Positions 1 to 6,611 of a stretch of 7,665 nt of DNA are shown in pieces (positions within the stretch are counted from its first letter, which is position 1; every line of letters begins with the position of its first letter). The position numbers were made by a program, and so were the translations under genes. The notes beneath the pieces were generated by a model. That model searched no databases. It was not told the DNA's origin and saw only the letters and a program-made list of their open reading frames with translations. Source of the DNA: Rhodoluna sp. (GTDB lineage: Bacteria > Actinomycetota > Actinomycetes > Actinomycetales > Microbacteriaceae); NCBI GenBank assembly GCA_023260375.1, contig JALQVK010000111.1, forward strand, positions 1 through 7,665, given 5' to 3'.

Positions 1-1752
1 TTCCGAATTCAGAGAATTTCGACATGACTGCTCACCCGCCTCTCCATTATTTGCCGCTGCTTTGCGTTCGGCGATTGTTTGCCGTTTTGCAGCTTCGCCA
101 GATGATTTTTTGTTTCGGACGATCGTTTCATCGACTTTTCGGAAAGAACCGCGACCTACATACCGCTCGCCCTTAGCGTCGGAGATTTCAAAGCCAGACC
201 AGGAATTTCCCGACGAGAAGAATTTAAGGTTGGCGAAAAGCGCCAACAAAGGCACGGTAAACAAAGTCACGACTACTAGGTCGATGATCGTGGTTAGGCC
301 TAGTGTGAAAGCGAATCCACGTACGTTACCTACCGTTAGGAAGTAAAGCGTTCCCGCTGCCAAGAGGCTAACGACGTCGGACACCAAAATGGTGCGCCAG
401 GCTCTCTTCCAACCAGAAGAAACGGCGACCGAAAGTGGACGTCCCTCACGAAGTTCATCTCGAACTCGTTCGAAGTAAACAATGAAGGAGTCTGCTGTAA
501 TACCGATTGCAACGATTAGACCGGCAACACCAGCGAGGGAAAGGCGATAATCCATGCGCCACGAGAGCAGCGTAATCGCTAAATACGTAAGACCTGCCGC
601 AACCGCCAGCGAACCGATGGTGATTGATGCTAGAGCCCGGTATTGGAATAGCGAATAGATAAGAACTAGCAACATACCAATTGCGCCGGCAATCAAACCA
701 TTTTGGAGCTGCTGTGTTCCCAGTGTGGCTGAGATGTTCTCTTGGCTTTGAACCTGAAAACCAATCGGCAAAGAACCATACTTGAGCTGGTTTGCAAGTG
801 CCGTTGCCGAGTCGGAAGTAAATCCACCCGTGATTTGTGCTGTGCCAGTGGTAATTACCGCCTGAATAGCCGGTGCGGTCACGATGTAGCCATCGATCGT
901 CACAGCAAATTGGTTTCTAGGCGCGGTCAGAGGAAACAAGCGAGTGGTTACTTTACCGAACGCTGCCTTACCCTCGCTGTTGAAAGTGAGGTCAACTGCG
1001 TACTGGCCGGTAGACGAACCCTGACTGGTAGTCATAGCCGAAGAAACAGCCTTGGAAATCTGGGTACCGTCGAGTTCCACTGGTCCGAGAATGAATTTAG
1101 CTGTCCGATTGCGGTCACAGGTAACCAGAGGCTTGGTTGGGTCATCTACCTGACCTGGAGCGCGGAACTGCTTCGAGCAATCAAGTGCCTCATATTGAGC
1201 TTGGAGCTCAGCGCTAACCCAGTTCAAATCGCTGTTATCGGTTGGAGCACCAGAACTGGTTGCGATAGGTGTTGAAGGCGGAAGGGTAGCCGTTGGTTTT
1301 GGGTTTTCCTTTGTGGCAGCTGGAGTTACTAGCGCCGAGACTCCGGCTCCAGTTACCAAGACCGGTCGGAATTCAAGCTTTGCGCTCGCCTTGATCAACT
1401 CAAGCGTGCTGTCTGAAGGCTTACCAGGAATGCTGACCACAATTGCTGCCTCAGCACCCTCACCCTGGGTGACAATTTGAGCCTCAGAAACACCCGTTGA
1501 GTCAATTCGCTGGCGAATAATGTCTACCGCTTGAGCAAGCTGTTGAGCCGATGCGACGCCACCATTGTTAATTGAGGGCTTCAAAATAACTTGAGTGCCA
1601 CCCTGGAGATCAAGCGCCAACTGTGGCACAAAGGTTGCGCCAGGAGTTTTAGTGAGCGTGGCTCCGGTAATCAAACCTGCGAACGCAATAAAAATTACTA
1701 AAAGCCAAGCCAGACGTTTACGTGCTGATTGGTTAGAGGACGAACGAGCCAT
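1..1752 (-). CDS. secD: Protein translocase subunit SecD (3' end beyond left edge)
   Basis: SecD works with SecF and YajC beside SecYEG, using the proton motive force to help pull proteins across the membrane. Translating from ATG at 1752 gives 584 codons with no stop to base 1, so the C-terminus is outside the window. Visible parts are TM1 at about residues 15-32, the hallmark ALDLQGG at 46-52, and a large extracytoplasmic P1 region to about 350. TM2-TM6 lie at about 352-372, 376-400, 405-428, 454-475 and 481-504. TM4 contains ITADSFIVYFER; its Asp421 matches the proton-relay Asp of the family (Asp519 in E. coli). A Pro/Thr-rich insert (about 143-173) and two cysteines (192, 212) interrupt P1, as I remember from actinobacterial SecD. 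After TM6 comes a charged cytoplasmic tail of at least 80 residues. The start lies 8 bases past the yajC stop, with only a weak AGG upstream, so coupling to yajC is likely. Identity is very secure. Confidence 0.96.
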   Translation of the reverse strand, partial: MARSSSNQSARKRLAWLLVIFIAFAGLITGATLTKTPGATFVPQLALDLQGGTQVILKPSINNGGVASAQQLAQAVDIIRQRIDSTGVSEAQIVTQGEGAEAAIVVSIPGKPSDSTLELIKASAKLEFRPVLVTGAGVSALVTPAATKENPKPTATLPPSTPIATSSGAPTDNSDLNWVSAELQAQYEALDCSKQFRAPGQVDDPTKPLVTCDRNRTAKFILGPVELDGTQISKAVSSAMTTSQGSSTGQYAVDLTFNSEGKAAFGKVTTRLFPLTAPRNQFAVTIDGYIVTAPAIQAVITTGTAQITGGFTSDSATALANQLKYGSLPIGFQVQSQENISATLGTQQLQNGLIAGAIGMLLVLIYSLFQYRALASITIGSLAVAAGLTYLAITLLSWRMDYRLSLAGVAGLIVAIGITADSFIVYFERVRDELREGRPLSVAVSSGWKRAWRTILVSDVVSLLAAGTLYFLTVGNVRGFAFTLGLTTIIDLVVVTLFTVPLLALFANLKFFSSGNSWSGFEISDAKGERYVGRGSFRKVDETIVRNKKSSGEAAKRQTIAERKAAANNGEAGEQSCRNSLNSE

Positions 1753-1760
1753 TTTGGGAC

Positions 1761-2081
1761 CTACTTCTTTGCAACAGGCTTTTTTGCTGCCGGCTTAGCA
1801 GCCTTTGCTGGAGCCGCCTTGGCAATTGGGGCCTCGACAACGCGAGCAATTGCACGCTTGTCTACTTCGATTAGGGTCGAATCTGCCGACTTAATGACCG
1901 CGCGTGAATCCCCAAGGCTCACCACGACGCCATAGATACCACTGGTCAACATAATGTTCGCACCGACAGCAATACGGGATGTAAGTTCAGCAGCCTGAGC
2001 CTTGCGCTTGCGACCGTTGTAGTACATGAAGCCACCCAACAGGACGACCATTCCGATCAATAGAAAGTCATTCGGACCCAT
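1761..2081 (-). CDS. yajC: Sec translocon accessory protein YajC
   Basis: YajC is a small single-span membrane protein that associates with SecDF; its exact role is not settled and it is often dispensable. The 106-residue product has one N-terminal membrane segment at about residues 5-22 (FLLIGMVVLLGGFMYY). A basic stretch NGRKRK follows, fitting a cytoplasmic C-terminal domain. That domain (about 30-85) carries the family pattern of a Gly-rich turn and hydrophobic strands (VGANIMLTSGIYGVVVSL). The last 20 residues are almost only Ala, Lys and Pro, a low-complexity basic tail. The ATG at 2081 is supported by AGAGG seven bases upstream. It sits directly before secD, the standard yajC-secD-secF order. 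Sequence conservation in this family is weak, but topology, length and position together make the call firm. Confidence 0.93.
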   Translation of the reverse strand: MGPNDFLLIGMVVLLGGFMYYNGRKRKAQAAELTSRIAVGANIMLTSGIYGVVVSLGDSRAVIKSADSTLIEVDKRAIARVVEAPIAKAAPAKAAKPAAKKPVAKK

Positions 2082-2088
2082 AAAATTG

Positions 2089-2093
2089 CCTCT
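2089..2093 (-). promoter_or_regulatory. Shine-Dalgarno site for yajC
   Basis: The minus strand reads AGAGG seven bases before the yajC ATG at 2081. It is one of the few clear ribosome-binding sites in the window, fitting a gene that is separated from its upstream neighbour by 51 bases and so cannot rely on coupling. Confidence 0.55.
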
Positions 2094-2102
2094 GCCTTAC
2101 GT

Positions 2103-2123
2103 AAAAAATGCGCCTATCAGCGC
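2103..2123 (-). terminator. Weak terminator-like hairpin with T-run between ruvB and yajC
   Basis: On the minus strand, GCGC-TGATAG-GCGC (2123 to 2110) can form a 4-bp all-GC stem with a six-base loop, followed by A and then six T residues (2108 to 2103). This has the outline of an intrinsic terminator or attenuator between ruvB and yajC. The stem is short for an efficient terminator, so partial read-through or no function at all is equally possible. Confidence 0.3.
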
Positions 2124-2130
2124 CTAATCA
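2110..2130 (-). repeat. Imperfect tandem direct repeat, 11-mer plus 10-mer
   Basis: The minus strand reads TGATTAGGCGC followed at once by TGATAGGCGC, two copies differing by one T. The unit fills much of the ruvB-yajC gap and forms the hairpin described above. It may be a protein-binding site, a replication-slippage product or chance; the sequence does not decide. Confidence 0.5.
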
Positions 2131-2131
2131 A

Positions 2132-2137
2132 ATTATA
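2132..2137 (-). promoter_or_regulatory. Candidate -10 box (TATAAT) upstream of yajC
   Basis: A perfect TATAAT lies on the minus strand across the ruvB stop codon (CTA TAA TTT). Transcription would start near 2125, giving yajC a leader of about 44 bases that contains the tandem repeat and hairpin. No good -35 element is seen 16-18 bases upstream, where the sequence is GC-rich ruvB coding DNA. Actinobacterial promoters often have weak -35 boxes, so this stays a candidate only. Confidence 0.35.
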
Positions 2138-3158
2138 GGTCAAGCAACGTCGGGGCGCCGCTCGAACCGGCATCTTTCCCTAGGTGTCGGTATGCAGCCA
2201 CAGTGGCCTCACGCCCTCTGGGCGTGCGCACAATCATTCCGGTTCTAACCAGATAAGGCTCGACTACAGCCTCGATGGTTTCGGCTTCTTCGCCGAGAGC
2301 CACAGCAAGAGTCGAAAGCCCAACCGGCTTGTGTGCATAGCGACCGGTGAGAAGGTCTAAGAACTGTATGTCGATCCGGTCTAACCCGAGTTCATCGACT
2401 TCAAAAATTGAGAGTGATTCTCGGGCGATGTCAACGTCGACTACATCGTGGTTATGAACCAGTGCATAGTCGCGTACACGTCGGAGTAGTCGATTTGCAA
2501 TGCGGGGAGTTCCTCGAGAACGGCGAGCAATCTCGCCTAGCGCCTGCTCGTCGTGTTTGACCCCGAGGTGCACCGCGCTGCGTCTAACCACTTCGTGAAG
2601 CTCGTTGGCATCATAAAACTCAAGATGCCCGGTAAACCCGAATCGATCGCGAAGCGGAGTTGGCAACATTCCCGAACGGGTGGTAGCTCCGATGAGAGTG
2701 AATGGGGCGAGTTCGAGCGGAATCGAGTTGGCACCAACCCCCTTACCAACCATGACATCAACTCGATAGTCCTCCATGGCAAGATAAAGCATTTCCTCCG
2801 CGGCTCGAGACATGCGGTGAATTTCATCGATGAACAGGATCTCCCCTGGAACCAGCGAACTAAGAATTGCAGCTAAATCGCCAGCGTGCTGAATAGTGGG
2901 TCCAGAAGTTAAGCGAATGGGATGACCCGTTTCATTTGAAACTATTAGAGCCAGAGTGGTCTTACCTAAACCTGGAGGGCCAACCAACAAGATGTGATCG
3001 GAATTGGTTCCGCGAAGTTTTGCGGACTCTAGTACAAGTTCAAGTTGCTTTCGTACAGTCTGTTGGCCCACAAATTCGCTTAGATTGGCGGGCCTGACCG
3101 CAGCTTCAAAAGCGAGTTCGTTGTCGCTTGGTTCGGGAGTTAATAGGGATTCATTCAT
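2133..3158 (-). CDS. ruvB: Holliday junction branch migration ATPase RuvB
   Basis: RuvB is the hexameric AAA+ motor that drives branch migration of Holliday junctions with RuvA. The 341-residue protein shows Walker [10 protein letters not shown] (60-68), Walker B LFIDEIHR (108-115), sensor 1 GATTR (157-161), the arginine-finger motif PLRDRFGF (168-175) and sensor 2 in [13 protein letters not shown] (215-227). A C-terminal winged-helix domain carries TPRGR (312-316). The hairpin before sensor 1, which contacts RuvA, is [10 protein letters not shown] followed by SIPLEL, the form I recall from actinobacteria. Length is normal for the family. The ATG directly follows the ruvA TAA (TAAATG) and has no clear Shine-Dalgarno, so translation is probably coupled to ruvA. 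No missing catalytic residue is seen. Confidence 0.98.
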   Translation of the reverse strand: MNESLLTPEPSDNELAFEAAVRPANLSEFVGQQTVRKQLELVLESAKLRGTNSDHILLVGPPGLGKTTLALIVSNETGHPIRLTSGPTIQHAGDLAAILSSLVPGEILFIDEIHRMSRAAEEMLYLAMEDYRVDVMVGKGVGANSIPLELAPFTLIGATTRSGMLPTPLRDRFGFTGHLEFYDANELHEVVRRSAVHLGVKHDEQALGEIARRSRGTPRIANRLLRRVRDYALVHNHDVVDVDIARESLSIFEVDELGLDRIDIQFLDLLTGRYAHKPVGLSTLAVALGEEAETIEAVVEPYLVRTGMIVRTPRGREATVAAYRHLGKDAGSSGAPTLLDL

Positions 3159-3728
3159 TTAGCGGACCAAATTTTGAAGTGCCGCGCGAAGAACTTGTTC
3201 GTTAGTGGCATTCGGATTATCTTTACGTGCATTACGGACAGCCTCCTCTGCAACCTTAGATTGATAGCCAAGGCCCACCAACGCAGAAACAATATCTGAG
3301 TCGTCTGTATTCTTAGCCGACATACCACCCCCGACTAACTTTCCGGAGAGGGTCACAATCAGCAACTTGGCTGTTTTAGGGCCGATGCCACTAACCGACT
3401 TAAATGCAGCATCATTTTCAGAGGTAACAGCTTCGCGCAAGGCGTCAACACCGAGTTGATGAATGATTGATAGCGCCGACTTCGGACCAACACCGGTAAC
3501 TGAGCGCAAGAGGTCGAAAGTTGAGAGTTCCTCTTGAGAGGAGAATCCATAGATCGTGAAGGCATCTTCACGAACAATGAAGGCGGTAAATAGTGAAAGT
3601 TCCTGCCCAGCGGAAAGGTTCATTGCCACCTGCGGGGTGATTTGAACTAAGTAGCCCACACCAGCGACGTCTAGAACCACCGAATTTAGGGTGGAACTTT
3701 GAACGGTACCGCGTAATGATGCAATCAC
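3159..3728 (-). CDS. ruvA: Holliday junction DNA-binding protein RuvA
   Basis: RuvA binds the four-way junction as a tetramer, holds it open and loads RuvB. The 189-residue product has the N-terminal OB-fold domain (about 1-64) beginning MIASLRG, and the acidic pin residues Glu54-Asp55 in VREDAF. Two helix-hairpin-helix motifs follow, SVTGVGPKSA (76-85) and SVSGIGPKTA (111-120). A flexible linker around 131-143 leads to the C-terminal RuvB-binding domain (about 144-189). The start codon is GTG at 3728; no ATG gives the conserved N-terminus. It lies 13 bases after the ruvC TAG with no convincing Shine-Dalgarno, which suggests expression depends on coupling to ruvC. The order ruvC-ruvA-ruvB is the classic resolvasome operon. 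Confidence 0.97.
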   Translation of the reverse strand: MIASLRGTVQSSTLNSVVLDVAGVGYLVQITPQVAMNLSAGQELSLFTAFIVREDAFTIYGFSSQEELSTFDLLRSVTGVGPKSALSIIHQLGVDALREAVTSENDAAFKSVSGIGPKTAKLLIVTLSGKLVGGGMSAKNTDDSDIVSALVGLGYQSKVAEEAVRNARKDNPNATNEQVLRAALQNLVR

Positions 3729-3741
3729 CTGTAAATGCTAA

Positions 3742-4311
3742 CTAGCCCTTGGGCTTTCGAGCGGCAACTCGCTCTGCTGCCAGCCACGCTTCCTGAGCTG
3801 ATGTGCGCGACTTTGACGCAGACTTTGTGGTTGGCGCACACCGCCAGGCATTACAGATGGCTATTGCAACAGCATCGGCTGAGTCTGCTGGCTTAGGAAT
3901 CTCAGCTAGTCCAAGAATCTTGGAAACCGCTAAACCAATCTGAGCCTTTTGCGCGCGCCCAGAGCCGGTCACAGCGGCCTTGACCTCACTCGGCGTGTGC
4001 ATTTGAATGGCGATTTTGTGCTTTTTTGCAAGGTACATGACCACACCAGAAATTTGTGCGACACCCATAACCGATTTGAGGTTGGCTTGAGAAAAGACAC
4101 GCTCAATCGCAATTACTGATGGCTTGTGCTTGAGAATCAGGGCTTCTACCCCATCAGCGATTGAAACCAATCTCTCAGAGAGTTCCATGCTGGCTGGGGT
4201 TTTCAGAGTATCAACGTGAACCAGCGAAACCTTGCGAGCGACACCAGCATCGATTACGGCAACACCGCACCTAGTGAGACCTGGGTCGACCCCAAGAATC
4301 ACTCTTGACAT
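3742..4311 (-). CDS. ruvC: Crossover junction endodeoxyribonuclease RuvC
   Basis: RuvC is the dimeric, metal-dependent nuclease that cuts Holliday junctions symmetrically, acting with RuvAB. All four catalytic acids of the RNase H-like fold are visible: Asp9 in GVDPGLTRCG, Glu70 in IAIERVF, and Asp143 and Asp146 in PADSADAVAIAICN. They match E. coli Asp7, Glu66, Asp138 and Asp141. The Phe73 of RVFSQANLKS fits the residue that stacks on junction bases. The conserved basic loop appears as VTGSGRAQKAQI (114-125). The C-terminus (about 160-189) is a Lys/Arg/Ala-rich extension beyond the core, of unknown role. The ATG at 4311 shares its A with the TAA of yebC, a TAATG junction implying translational coupling. 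Confidence 0.97.
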   Translation of the reverse strand: MSRVILGVDPGLTRCGVAVIDAGVARKVSLVHVDTLKTPASMELSERLVSIADGVEALILKHKPSVIAIERVFSQANLKSVMGVAQISGVVMYLAKKHKIAIQMHTPSEVKAAVTGSGRAQKAQIGLAVSKILGLAEIPKPADSADAVAIAICNAWRCAPTTKSASKSRTSAQEAWLAAERVAARKPKG

Positions 4312-5069
4312 TAGTCCTGCTCGATCTCGGCAAGAACTTCTGGTGACATGTCGAAGTTCGAATAGATGTTCTGCACGTCGTCGAGGTCTTCAAGTGCGTC
4401 AATAAGCGCAATCACCTTGCGAGCGGTTGGTGCATCAACCTGGACATGCATGGACGGAACGAACTCAACGTCGGCCGCTTCGTAGTCAATGTTGGCAGCC
4501 TGAAGCGCGGTACGAACCGCAACCATGTCGGAAGGATCGGTTGTTAGAACTAGCACCTCACCGCGGTCTTCAACATCTTCAATGCCCGCTTCGAGAGCAG
4601 CTGCCAGAACAGCGTCTTCGGTAACAGCATCAGACTTGTTTACAGTTACCACGCCTTTACGGCTGAACATGAAGTTCACCGAACCGATGTCTGCCATGGT
4701 TCCACCATTGCGAGAAACACCAAGACGAACCTCGGCAGCTGCACGGTTCTTGTTGTCGGTTAGACATTCGATCAGAATGGCGATACCGTTCGGGCCGTAA
4801 GCCTCGTACATGATGGTGGTGTACTCGACCGCGTCGGCGCCAACACCCGAACCACGTTTGATAGCGCGTTCAATGTTGTCGTTAGGAAGCGAAGACTTTC
4901 GACCTTTTTGGATTGCATCGTAAAGAGTTGGGTTACCTTCGATGTCTGGACCACCGAGACGCGCAGCTACTTCAATATTTTTGATCAGCTTGGCGAAAAG
5001 CTTGGCACGACGGCCATCGATAACAGCTTTTTTGTGTTTGGTTGTAGCCCATTTGGAGTGGCCGGACAT
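4311..5069 (-). CDS. yebC: YebC/PmpR-family translation-associated or regulatory protein
   Basis: This is a full-length YebC/PmpR family member (252 residues) beginning with the signature [12 protein letters not shown]. The N-terminal region is basic, a middle domain contains [28 protein letters not shown], and the C-terminal domain is acidic and ends in EIEQD. Family knowledge is mixed. Some members were described as DNA-binding regulators (PmpR), while the mitochondrial relative TACO1 and more recent bacterial work point to a ribosome-associated role in easing stalled translation, notably at proline runs. The sequence cannot say which applies. It lies between pdxT and ruvC, a common position for yebC upstream of ruvCAB. 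The ATG at 5069 has GGGAG four bases upstream. The 43-base gap before it is one of the few places where a separate promoter could sit. Confidence 0.95.
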   Translation of the reverse strand: MSGHSKWATTKHKKAVIDGRRAKLFAKLIKNIEVAARLGGPDIEGNPTLYDAIQKGRKSSLPNDNIERAIKRGSGVGADAVEYTTIMYEAYGPNGIAILIECLTDNKNRAAAEVRLGVSRNGGTMADIGSVNFMFSRKGVVTVNKSDAVTEDAVLAAALEAGIEDVEDRGEVLVLTTDPSDMVAVRTALQAANIDYEAADVEFVPSMHVQVDAPTARKVIALIDALEDLDDVQNIYSNFDMSPEVLAEIEQD

Positions 5070-5073
5070 GATT

Positions 5074-5078
5074 CTCCC
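5074..5078 (-). promoter_or_regulatory. Shine-Dalgarno site for yebC
   Basis: GGGAG on the minus strand ends four bases before the yebC ATG. The spacing is short but workable, and it supports independent initiation of yebC rather than coupling to pdxT, which ends 43 bases upstream. Confidence 0.5.
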
Positions 5079-5096
5079 GAAGATGCTTTTGGTTTA

Positions 5097-5108
5097 TTAG
5101 AAGTCTAA
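5097..5108 (-). promoter_or_regulatory. Small dyad containing TTAGACTT in the pdxT-yebC gap
   Basis: The minus strand reads TTAGA-CT-TCTAA, an inverted repeat with 5-bp arms and a 2-base centre. It contains the octamer TTAGACTT (5108 to 5101), which also occurs before pdxS, and the hexamer TAGACT, which fits the loose actinobacterial -10 pattern TAnnnT. It could be a -10 element, a small operator, or chance. No good -35 lies at the right distance from TAGACT; TTGCGC lies 17 bases before the neighbouring TAATAA, which is a poor -10. Confidence 0.25.
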
Positions 5109-5112
5109 TTGT

Positions 5113-5697
5113 TTAGGCGCAAACAAGTGCGTCATAGAAGTACCTGTGAATTCGATCTTCGCCAGTCACTTCTGGATGAAAACTAATTCCCAACCGATTG
5201 CCCTGAACCACACCGACCACTCGCCCATCCTCAAGACTGGCGACAACCGAGGCGGCTGGCCCAACCTCAGTAATCAGCGGTGCTCGAATGAAGGCAGCGT
5301 GGACATGTTCGGCAATCCCTTGGAACGGTAAATCGACTTCGAAGGAATCAAGTTGGTTACCAAAGGCATTTCTCTGAACCACAACATCGAGTCCACCAAA
5401 AGTCTCTTGACCAACTATGCCGTCAGTGATTTGATCGGCCAACATAATTAGTCCAGCACAGGTACCAAAAACCGGAAGGCCGCCTTGAATAGCGTCGACG
5501 ATTGGGTTGAACAAATCAAAGATTCGAGCCAATTTACCGATAGTTGTTGATTCACCACCTGGGAGAACCAAACCCGAGACGGAATCCAGCTCTGCTCTGC
5601 GCTTCACAGCAATGGCAGGAATACCGAGCCGCTCGAAGACCTGCAGGTGCTCACGAAAGTCACCCTGCAGGCTCAAAACGCCTACAGGATTAGTCAT
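5113..5697 (-). CDS. pdxT: Pyridoxal 5'-phosphate synthase glutaminase subunit PdxT
   Basis: PdxT is the class I glutamine amidotransferase that releases ammonia from glutamine and channels it to PdxS for vitamin B6 (PLP) synthesis. The 194-residue protein has the expected triad: nucleophile Cys80 in FGTCAGL, and His174 and Glu176 in SFHPEVTGE. Other family motifs are SLQGDFREH (9-17), LPGGEST (45-51, oxyanion region) and FIRAP (136-140). One oddity is FGNQ at 112-115, where remembered homologues have FGRQ. The length is normal. The ATG shares its A with the pdxS TAA (TAATG), so the two subunits are probably made in coupled fashion, which suits the PLP synthase complex. Confidence 0.97.
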   Translation of the reverse strand: MTNPVGVLSLQGDFREHLQVFERLGIPAIAVKRRAELDSVSGLVLPGGESTTIGKLARIFDLFNPIVDAIQGGLPVFGTCAGLIMLADQITDGIVGQETFGGLDVVVQRNAFGNQLDSFEVDLPFQGIAEHVHAAFIRAPLITEVGPAASVVASLEDGRVVGVVQGNRLGISFHPEVTGEDRIHRYFYDALVCA

Positions 5698-6596
5698 TAC
5701 CAGCCGCGTTCAGCCAAACGGTGTGGAGCAGGTAGGTCAGAAACGTTGATGCCAACCATTGCCTCACCAAGTCCACGGCTAACCTCAGCCAAGACAGCTG
5801 GGTCGTTGTAGAAAGTGGTTGCCTTCACGATTGCTTTAGCGCGGGCAACTGGGTCGCCCGACTTGAAGATTCCAGAGCCGACAAAGACACCGTTGGCATC
5901 AAGCTGCATCATCAAAGCTGCATCGGCTGGAGTAGCAACTCCACCAGCAACAAACATAACTACAGGCAGCTTGCCGGTGCGCGCAATTTCGTGAACCAAC
6001 TGGTAAGGGGCTTGAAGTTCTTTTGCAGCAACGTAAAGTTCGTCATCACTCTTGGCGGCAAGTGCTCGGATTTCTCCAGAGATTGTACGAATGTGCTTCA
6101 TGGCTTCAGAGACGTCTCCGGTACCGGCTTCACCCTTTGAACGGATCATGGCAGCACCTTCTGTGATGCGACGAAGAGCCTCACCCAGGTTGGTGGCTCC
6201 ACACACAAATGGAACGTTGAACTTCCACTTGTCGATGTGGTTTACGTAGTCAGCTGGGCTTAGCACCTCTGACTCGTCAATGTAGTCAACACCAAGTGAC
6301 TCAAGAATCTGGGCTTCGACGAAGTGGCCGATACGGGCTTTAGCCATAACCGGAATAGAAACGGCATCGATAATTTGATCAATCATGTCTGGGTCGCTCA
6401 TGCGAGATACGCCACCCTGGGCGCGAATGTCCGCTGGGACGCGTTCGAGAGCCATCACGGCTACGGCGCCAGCGTCTTCAGCGATCTTTGCTTGCTCAAC
6501 ATTGATGACGTCCATGATGACGCCGCCCTTTAGCATCTCGGCAAGGCCGCGTTTTACTAGTTGGGTTCCTACTTCTGGCTTAGAAAATTCGCTCAT
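5697..6596 (-). CDS. pdxS: Pyridoxal 5'-phosphate synthase lyase subunit PdxS
   Basis: PdxS is the (beta/alpha)8 barrel that assembles PLP from ribose 5-phosphate, glyceraldehyde 3-phosphate and ammonia supplied by PdxT; it forms a dodecamer in the family. Starting at ATG 6596 gives 299 residues, the same as the M. tuberculosis protein as I recall it. Catalytic residues are Asp29 (VIMDV), Lys86 (MAKARIGH) and Lys154 (RSKGEAGTG), matching B. subtilis Asp24, Lys81 and Lys149. The phosphate-binding segments [13 protein letters not shown] (215-227) and FVGSGIF (238-244) are present, as is the C-terminal HRLAERGW. An in-frame TTG at 6620 would add eight residues and has AAGGG upstream, so the start is not certain. 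The ATG has no Shine-Dalgarno but a TAGACT box eight bases before it. pdxT follows with a one-base overlap. Confidence 0.96.
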   Translation of the reverse strand: MSEFSKPEVGTQLVKRGLAEMLKGGVIMDVINVEQAKIAEDAGAVAVMALERVPADIRAQGGVSRMSDPDMIDQIIDAVSIPVMAKARIGHFVEAQILESLGVDYIDESEVLSPADYVNHIDKWKFNVPFVCGATNLGEALRRITEGAAMIRSKGEAGTGDVSEAMKHIRTISGEIRALAAKSDDELYVAAKELQAPYQLVHEIARTGKLPVVMFVAGGVATPADAALMMQLDANGVFVGSGIFKSGDPVARAKAIVKATTFYNDPAVLAEVSRGLGEAMVGINVSDLPAPHRLAERGW

Positions 6597-6603
6597 AGTT
6601 ACT

Positions 6604-6611
6604 AAGTCTAA
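6604..6611 (-). promoter_or_regulatory. TTAGACTT octamer with candidate -10 (TAGACT) before pdxS
   Basis: The minus strand carries TTAGACTT just upstream of the pdxS ATG. Its TAGACT (6610 to 6605) fits the -10 pattern TAnnnT and ends eight bases before the ATG, so a transcript from it would start at or next to the start codon and be leaderless. No clear -35 is visible. The same octamer occurs in the pdxT-yebC gap and I see it nowhere else in the window. Confidence 0.3.

Noticed and set aside
62..346. A 94-codon plus-strand open frame at the left edge
   Set aside because: It is antisense to the secD C-terminal membrane segments and tail; the secD frame is continuous through it.
742..1275. A 177-codon plus-strand open frame
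   Set aside because: It lies wholly antisense to the well conserved P1 domain of secD, and its translation resembles no known family and has no domain-like pattern.
2553..2876. A 107-codon plus-strand open frame
   Set aside because: It is a shadow of ruvB, overlapping the Walker B and sensor regions on the opposite strand.
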